NCBI RefSeq assembly: GCF_009707385.1
Contig: NZ_CP046115.1
Coordinates: 4,712,001 to 4,776,000, forward strand
Length of the DNA stretch: 64,000 nucleotides
DNA from: Klebsiella oxytoca
GTDB lineage: Bacteria; Pseudomonadota; Gammaproteobacteria; Enterobacterales; Enterobacteriaceae
Reading direction: 5' to 3'
Position 1 is the first letter of the stretch. Every line of letters begins with the position of its first letter. The position numbers and the translations under genes were made by a program. Below, in pieces: positions 61,621 to 64,000 of the stretch. The notes beneath the pieces are model-generated. The model did no database searches. It was not told the origin of the DNA and worked only from the letters and a program-made list of their open reading frames with translations.

Positions 61621-61926
61621 ATGGCTAAAGATAACGTTGCAGAAGACCTGCGTGCGGAACTGAAGACGCTGGCTGACACCCTGGAAGAAGTGCTGAACTC
61701 CTCCACGGACAAGTCGAAAGAAGAGATCGGTAAGCTGCGCAGTAAAGCCGAAAGTGCGCTGAAAGAAAGTCGTGCTCGCCTGGGTGAAACCAGCGACGCC
61801 ATTTTGAAGCAAACGCGTGAAACCGCTGCACGTGCTGATGAATACGTCCGTGAAAATCCGTGGACCGGGGTAGGGATCGGCGCAGCCGTCGGGCTGGTGC
61901 TGGGTGTCCTGCTGACGCGTCGCTAA
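61621..61926 (+). CDS. yqjD: YqjD, DUF883 ribosome-associated membrane protein
   Basis: 101 residues: a long amphipathic helix (about 5-75) and one C-terminal transmembrane helix, [23 protein letters not shown] given in two parts, as in ElaB/YqjD. E. coli YqjD is a stationary-phase inner-membrane protein that binds ribosomes and may inhibit them. Good Shine-Dalgarno AGGAG 8 bp upstream. It is 2 bp before yqjE. Confidence 0.93.
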   Translation: MAKDNVAEDLRAELKTLADTLEEVLNSSTDKSKEEIGKLRSKAESALKESRARLGETSDAILKQTRETAARADEYVRENPWTGVGIGAAVGLVLGVLLTRR

Positions 61927-61928
61927 TT

Positions 61929-62327
61929 ATGGCGAATTCTCAACACACTCAAGGGCCCGGGCAAAGCATTTTCGGCATCGGTCAGCGGATAGTCACTTTG
62001 CTGGTTGAGATGGTGGAAACGCGCCTGCGCCTGGTAGTCGTGGAGCTGGAAGAGGAGAAAGCCAATCTCTTCCAGCTATTCCTGATGCTTGGACTGACGC
62101 TGCTGTTTGCCGCGTTTGGCCTGATGAGCCTGCTGGTCCTGATTATTTGGGCCGTTGATGCTCAGTATCGCCTGAACGTAATGCTCGCCACGACGGTGAC
62201 GCTCCTGCTGGCAGCGTTGATAGGCGGTATCTGGACGTTACGCAAGGCTCGTCGTTCAACGTTCCTGCGCTTTACGCGCCAGGAGCTGGCAAACGACCGC
62301 GCATTGCTGGAGGACGATAAGCCATGA
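61929..62327 (+). CDS. yqjE: YqjE, membrane protein of the phage-holin-like family
   Basis: 132 residues from the ATG at 61929 (MANSQHTQGPGQSIFG), 2 bp after the yqjD stop; E. coli YqjE is 134. Two transmembrane helices (FLMLGLTLLFAAFGLMSLL and VMLATTVTLLLAALIGGIW) follow a conserved GQRIVTLLVEMVETRLRLVVVELEEEKANLFQ region. Annotated as holin-like, with no known lytic role. Overlaps yqjK by 4 bp. Confidence 0.92.
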   Translation: MANSQHTQGPGQSIFGIGQRIVTLLVEMVETRLRLVVVELEEEKANLFQLFLMLGLTLLFAAFGLMSLLVLIIWAVDAQYRLNVMLATTVTLLLAALIGGIWTLRKARRSTFLRFTRQELANDRALLEDDKP

Positions 62328-62623
62328 GCCGCGAGCAGAAGGAACGTGAAAGACAAAAAGCGCTTTTGCTCCGCCTGATCCAACAGCAGCGGCTGGACCT
62401 TAGCGCCAGCCACCGCCGCTGGCTTGAAGCGACCGCCCCCATTGACCGGGGCTGGAACACCCTGCTGAATCTGCGTTCATGGGCGATGGTCGGTAGCGGC
62501 ATCGTGGCAGTATGGTCAGTTCGCCATCCGCGTTTTTTACTGCGCTGGGCAAAACGCAGCCTCGGTATCTGGAGTACCTGGCGTATGGCCCGCAATCTGC
62601 TGCGCCAGACCTCATCTCGCTGA
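62324..62623 (+). CDS. yqjK: YqjK, small basic protein
   Basis: 99 residues, E. coli length; starts by ATGA overlap with yqjE. Basic, with RLIQQQRLDLSASHRRWLEATAPIDRGW and a hydrophobic segment VGSGIVAVWSVRHPRFLLRWAKR (in two parts) that may attach to the membrane. YqjK family, unknown function. Last of the yqjCDEK cluster. Confidence 0.9.
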   Translation: MSREQKERERQKALLLRLIQQQRLDLSASHRRWLEATAPIDRGWNTLLNLRSWAMVGSGIVAVWSVRHPRFLLRWAKRSLGIWSTWRMARNLLRQTSSR

Positions 62624-62962
62624 AAGTGACTGGCTGAGTCTGAACTACTCTACAGACCGGTCAGTCGTCAGCCGCACTAACATCAACGTACAATATCTAT
62701 CAGATTTGCCCTTCTTCTTTCTCATTCAACTACCTGAAACATTCAGCCAGCGCCCTGCTTTTCGCGCCGTTGTATCCCCTTTTCTATTCATCTAATTTAT
62801 CTAAAATCACTCAGATTCTTTGAAGAAGATCTACAGTTTTCCTTGCTAACAATTAGGTCACGGCCTCGCTAATATTCACTCCATCGACAGCAACCCCGCA
62901 CCACACGCAGGATTGCGTCTAAAAACAAAAATCGCCGCCCTTTGGGTTTTCTGGAGTAGGAA
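62624..62962. other. 339-bp gap between yqjK and yqjF
   Basis: No gene recognised. A small hairpin ACGCA-GGAT-TGCGT (62905-62918) lies 45 bp before yqjF; GGTCA-type palindrome GACCGGTC at about 62659 may belong to a 3' end structure for yqjK. Promoter elements for yqjF are not clearly placed. Confidence 0.4.
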
Positions 62963-63355
62963 ATGAAAAAATTAGAAGATGTTGGTGTACTGGTAGCGCG
63001 CATTCTGATGCCCATTCTGTTTATTACCGCAGGTTGGGGCAAAATCACCGGTTATGCGGGTACTCAACAGTATATGGAGGCCATGGGCGTCCCTGGGTTT
63101 ATGCTGCCGCTGGTTATTCTGCTTGAATTTGGTGGCGGTCTGGCAGTCCTGGTCGGTTTCCTGACTCGTACTACCGCGCTGTTCACCGCCGGTTTCACCG
63201 TGCTGACCGCGTTCCTGTTCCACAGCAACTTTGCTGAAGGCGTCAACTCGCTGATGTTCATGAAAAACCTGACCATCGCAGGCGGCTTCCTGCTACTGGC
63301 TATCACTGGCCCGGGCGCGTTTAGCATCGACCGCGTCCTGAATAAAAAGTGGTAA
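62963..63355 (+). CDS. yqjF: DoxX-family membrane protein YqjF
   Basis: 130 residues, E. coli length, four transmembrane helices. DoxX family with LARILMPILFITAGWGK-like start, GTQQYMEAMGVP and LLEFGGGLAVLVGF. In E. coli its promoter responds to nitroaromatic compounds (2,4-DNT degradation products), used in biosensors; the physiological role may concern quinone or redox stress. GGAGTAGGAA precedes the ATG. yqjG follows, with a repeat between. Confidence 0.95.
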   Translation: MKKLEDVGVLVARILMPILFITAGWGKITGYAGTQQYMEAMGVPGFMLPLVILLEFGGGLAVLVGFLTRTTALFTAGFTVLTAFLFHSNFAEGVNSLMFMKNLTIAGGFLLLAITGPGAFSIDRVLNKKW

Positions 63356-63380
63356 GCGAACTATACTAATGAATAAAAAT

Positions 63381-63406
63381 AGCGAGGGGATATCTCCTCG
63401 CTTTTG
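63381..63406 (+). terminator. Terminator after yqjF
   Basis: AGCGAGG (63381-63387) pairs with CCTCGCT (63396-63402), followed by TTTTG. It comes 25 bp after the yqjF stop. Confidence 0.75.
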
Positions 63407-63425
63407 CTATCTATAGCCGAAATAA

Positions 63426-63536
63426 TTCGGGTTGCAGGACATAACGGATAACCGTTTTGAACATCGCTTGCGCGGGTCCTGAAGGGGCGAAGACAAGGAT
63501 GGGGCGAGTTATGCAACTTGAAGTATGACGGGTATA
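63426..63536. repeat. 111-bp hairpin element between yqjF and yqjG
   Basis: It starts TTCGGGTTGCA (63426-63436) and near its end has the inverse TGCAACTTGAA (63512-63522), followed by GTATGACGGGTATA. The end matches 5390-5406 and resembles 13505-13516, supporting a dispersed intergenic family. Confidence 0.6.
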
Positions 63537-63548
63537 AAGGAGGAAATG

Positions 63549-64000
63549 ATGGGACAATTAATTGACGGCGTCTGGCACGATACCTGGTATGACACCAAAT
63601 CCACCGGTGGAAGATTCAAGCGTTCCGTTTCCGCCTTTCGCAGCTGGCTGACCGCCGACGGTGCGCCGGGACCAAGCGGAGAAGCCGGGTTCGCCGCCGA
63701 AAAAGACCGTTATCATCTGTACGTTTCTCTGGCCTGTCCATGGGCGCATCGCACCTTGATTCTGCGCAGCCTGAAAGGGCTGGAGCCGTTCATTTCCGTT
63801 TCCGTGGTCAACCCCTTGATGTTCGAAAATGGCTGGACTTTCGACGACAGCTTTCCGGCAGCCACGGGCGATACGCTTTATCAGCACGAATATCTTTATC
63901 AGCTTTATCTGCATGCCGATCCGCACTACAGCGGACGCGTTACGGTGCCGGTACTGTGGGACAAAAAGCAGCACACCATCGTCAGCAATGAGTCGGCGGA
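63549..64000 (+). CDS. yqjG: Glutathionyl-hydroquinone reductase YqjG, cut by window edge
   Basis: The first 150 codons are present and no stop is reached before 64000. It starts MGQLIDGVWHDTWYDTKSTGG; an ATG 3 bp earlier is possible. The xi-class glutathione transferase motif with the catalytic Cys, LACPWAHRTLIL, is at about residue 60-71, and VVNPLMFENGWTFDD and TVPVLWDKKQHTIVSNES follow. It reduces glutathionyl-hydroquinones. AGGA lies just upstream. The remainder lies outside the window. Confidence 0.95.
   Translation, partial: MGQLIDGVWHDTWYDTKSTGGRFKRSVSAFRSWLTADGAPGPSGEAGFAAEKDRYHLYVSLACPWAHRTLILRSLKGLEPFISVSVVNPLMFENGWTFDDSFPAATGDTLYQHEYLYQLYLHADPHYSGRVTVPVLWDKKQHTIVSNESA

Overview
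The window reads as chromosomal DNA of a Klebsiella/Raoultella-type enterobacterium. Most proteins are close to Escherichia coli K-12 homologues in the E. coli gene order (ygiF-ygiM-cca-uppP-folB-plsY, tsaD/rpsU-dnaG-rpoD-mug-ileX, yqjH/yqjI-patA, fadH/rlmG, ygjP-ygjR-alx-sstT-ygjV, uxaCA/exuT-exuR-yqjA-mzrA-yqjCDEK-yqjF-yqjG). That backbone is interrupted by loci typical of Klebsiella: a complete nickel urease operon, a glycerol/dihydroxyacetone (dha) locus, an AI-2 (lsr) locus and a xyloside (xyn) locus. I do not assign a species.

Layout. 1-5310: RNA-repair, cell-wall and lipid housekeeping genes. 5489-10435: ureDABCEFG, with a candidate NAC site upstream, followed by an NCS1-family permease with a cysteine-rich tail (10587-12194). 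12242-17967: tsaD and the macromolecular synthesis operon rpsU-dnaG-rpoD, with hairpin repeat elements between the genes. 18209-19160: an AT-rich insertion with a TetR regulator and an unexplained small-ORF/hairpin segment. 19161-19867: mug and tRNA-Ile2 (CAT). 19964-29001: a DUF1889-like gene and the dha locus (dhaR, a frameshifted dhaD, divergent PTS-type dhaKLM, and an ATP-dependent dihydroxyacetone kinase). 29021-29500: a tandem array of about 122-bp units. 29496-32655: yqjH/yqjI (metal-responsive ferric reductase pair) and patA; aer, which lies here in E. coli, is absent. 32730-41257: lsrACDBFG divergent from lsrRK. 41494-44816: fadH and rlmG, convergent across a 24-bp x 5 tandem repeat. 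44921-49010: xynT, an AraC regulator and xynB. 49089-53944: ygjP, ygjR, the manganese/pH-responsive riboswitch plus alx, sstT, ygjV. 54064-59671: galacturonate catabolism (uxaC-uxaA, exuT, exuR). 60011-64000: yqjA-mzrA, yqjCDEK, yqjF and the start of yqjG.

How the genes work together. Urease and its accessory proteins release ammonia from urea, and the adjacent permease may feed nitrogenous bases or related compounds toward the same pathway (inference). The dha locus would turn glycerol into dihydroxyacetone and phosphorylate it with either PEP or ATP. The glycerol dehydratase/1,3-propanediol genes found with dha in K. pneumoniae are not here, and the glycerol dehydrogenase gene carries a 1-nt insertion in this sequence. 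lsr imports, phosphorylates and degrades AI-2. The xyn and uxa/exu loci serve plant-polymer sugars.

Most of the window is well-known biology. The parts I could not explain from known families are regulatory and repeat structures: paired palindromes between dhaD and dhaK, two tandem arrays, a repeat that supplies the lsrK stop codon, hairpin elements inside the rpsU operon, and the segment downstream of mug. I found no CRISPR array, prophage or insertion sequence.
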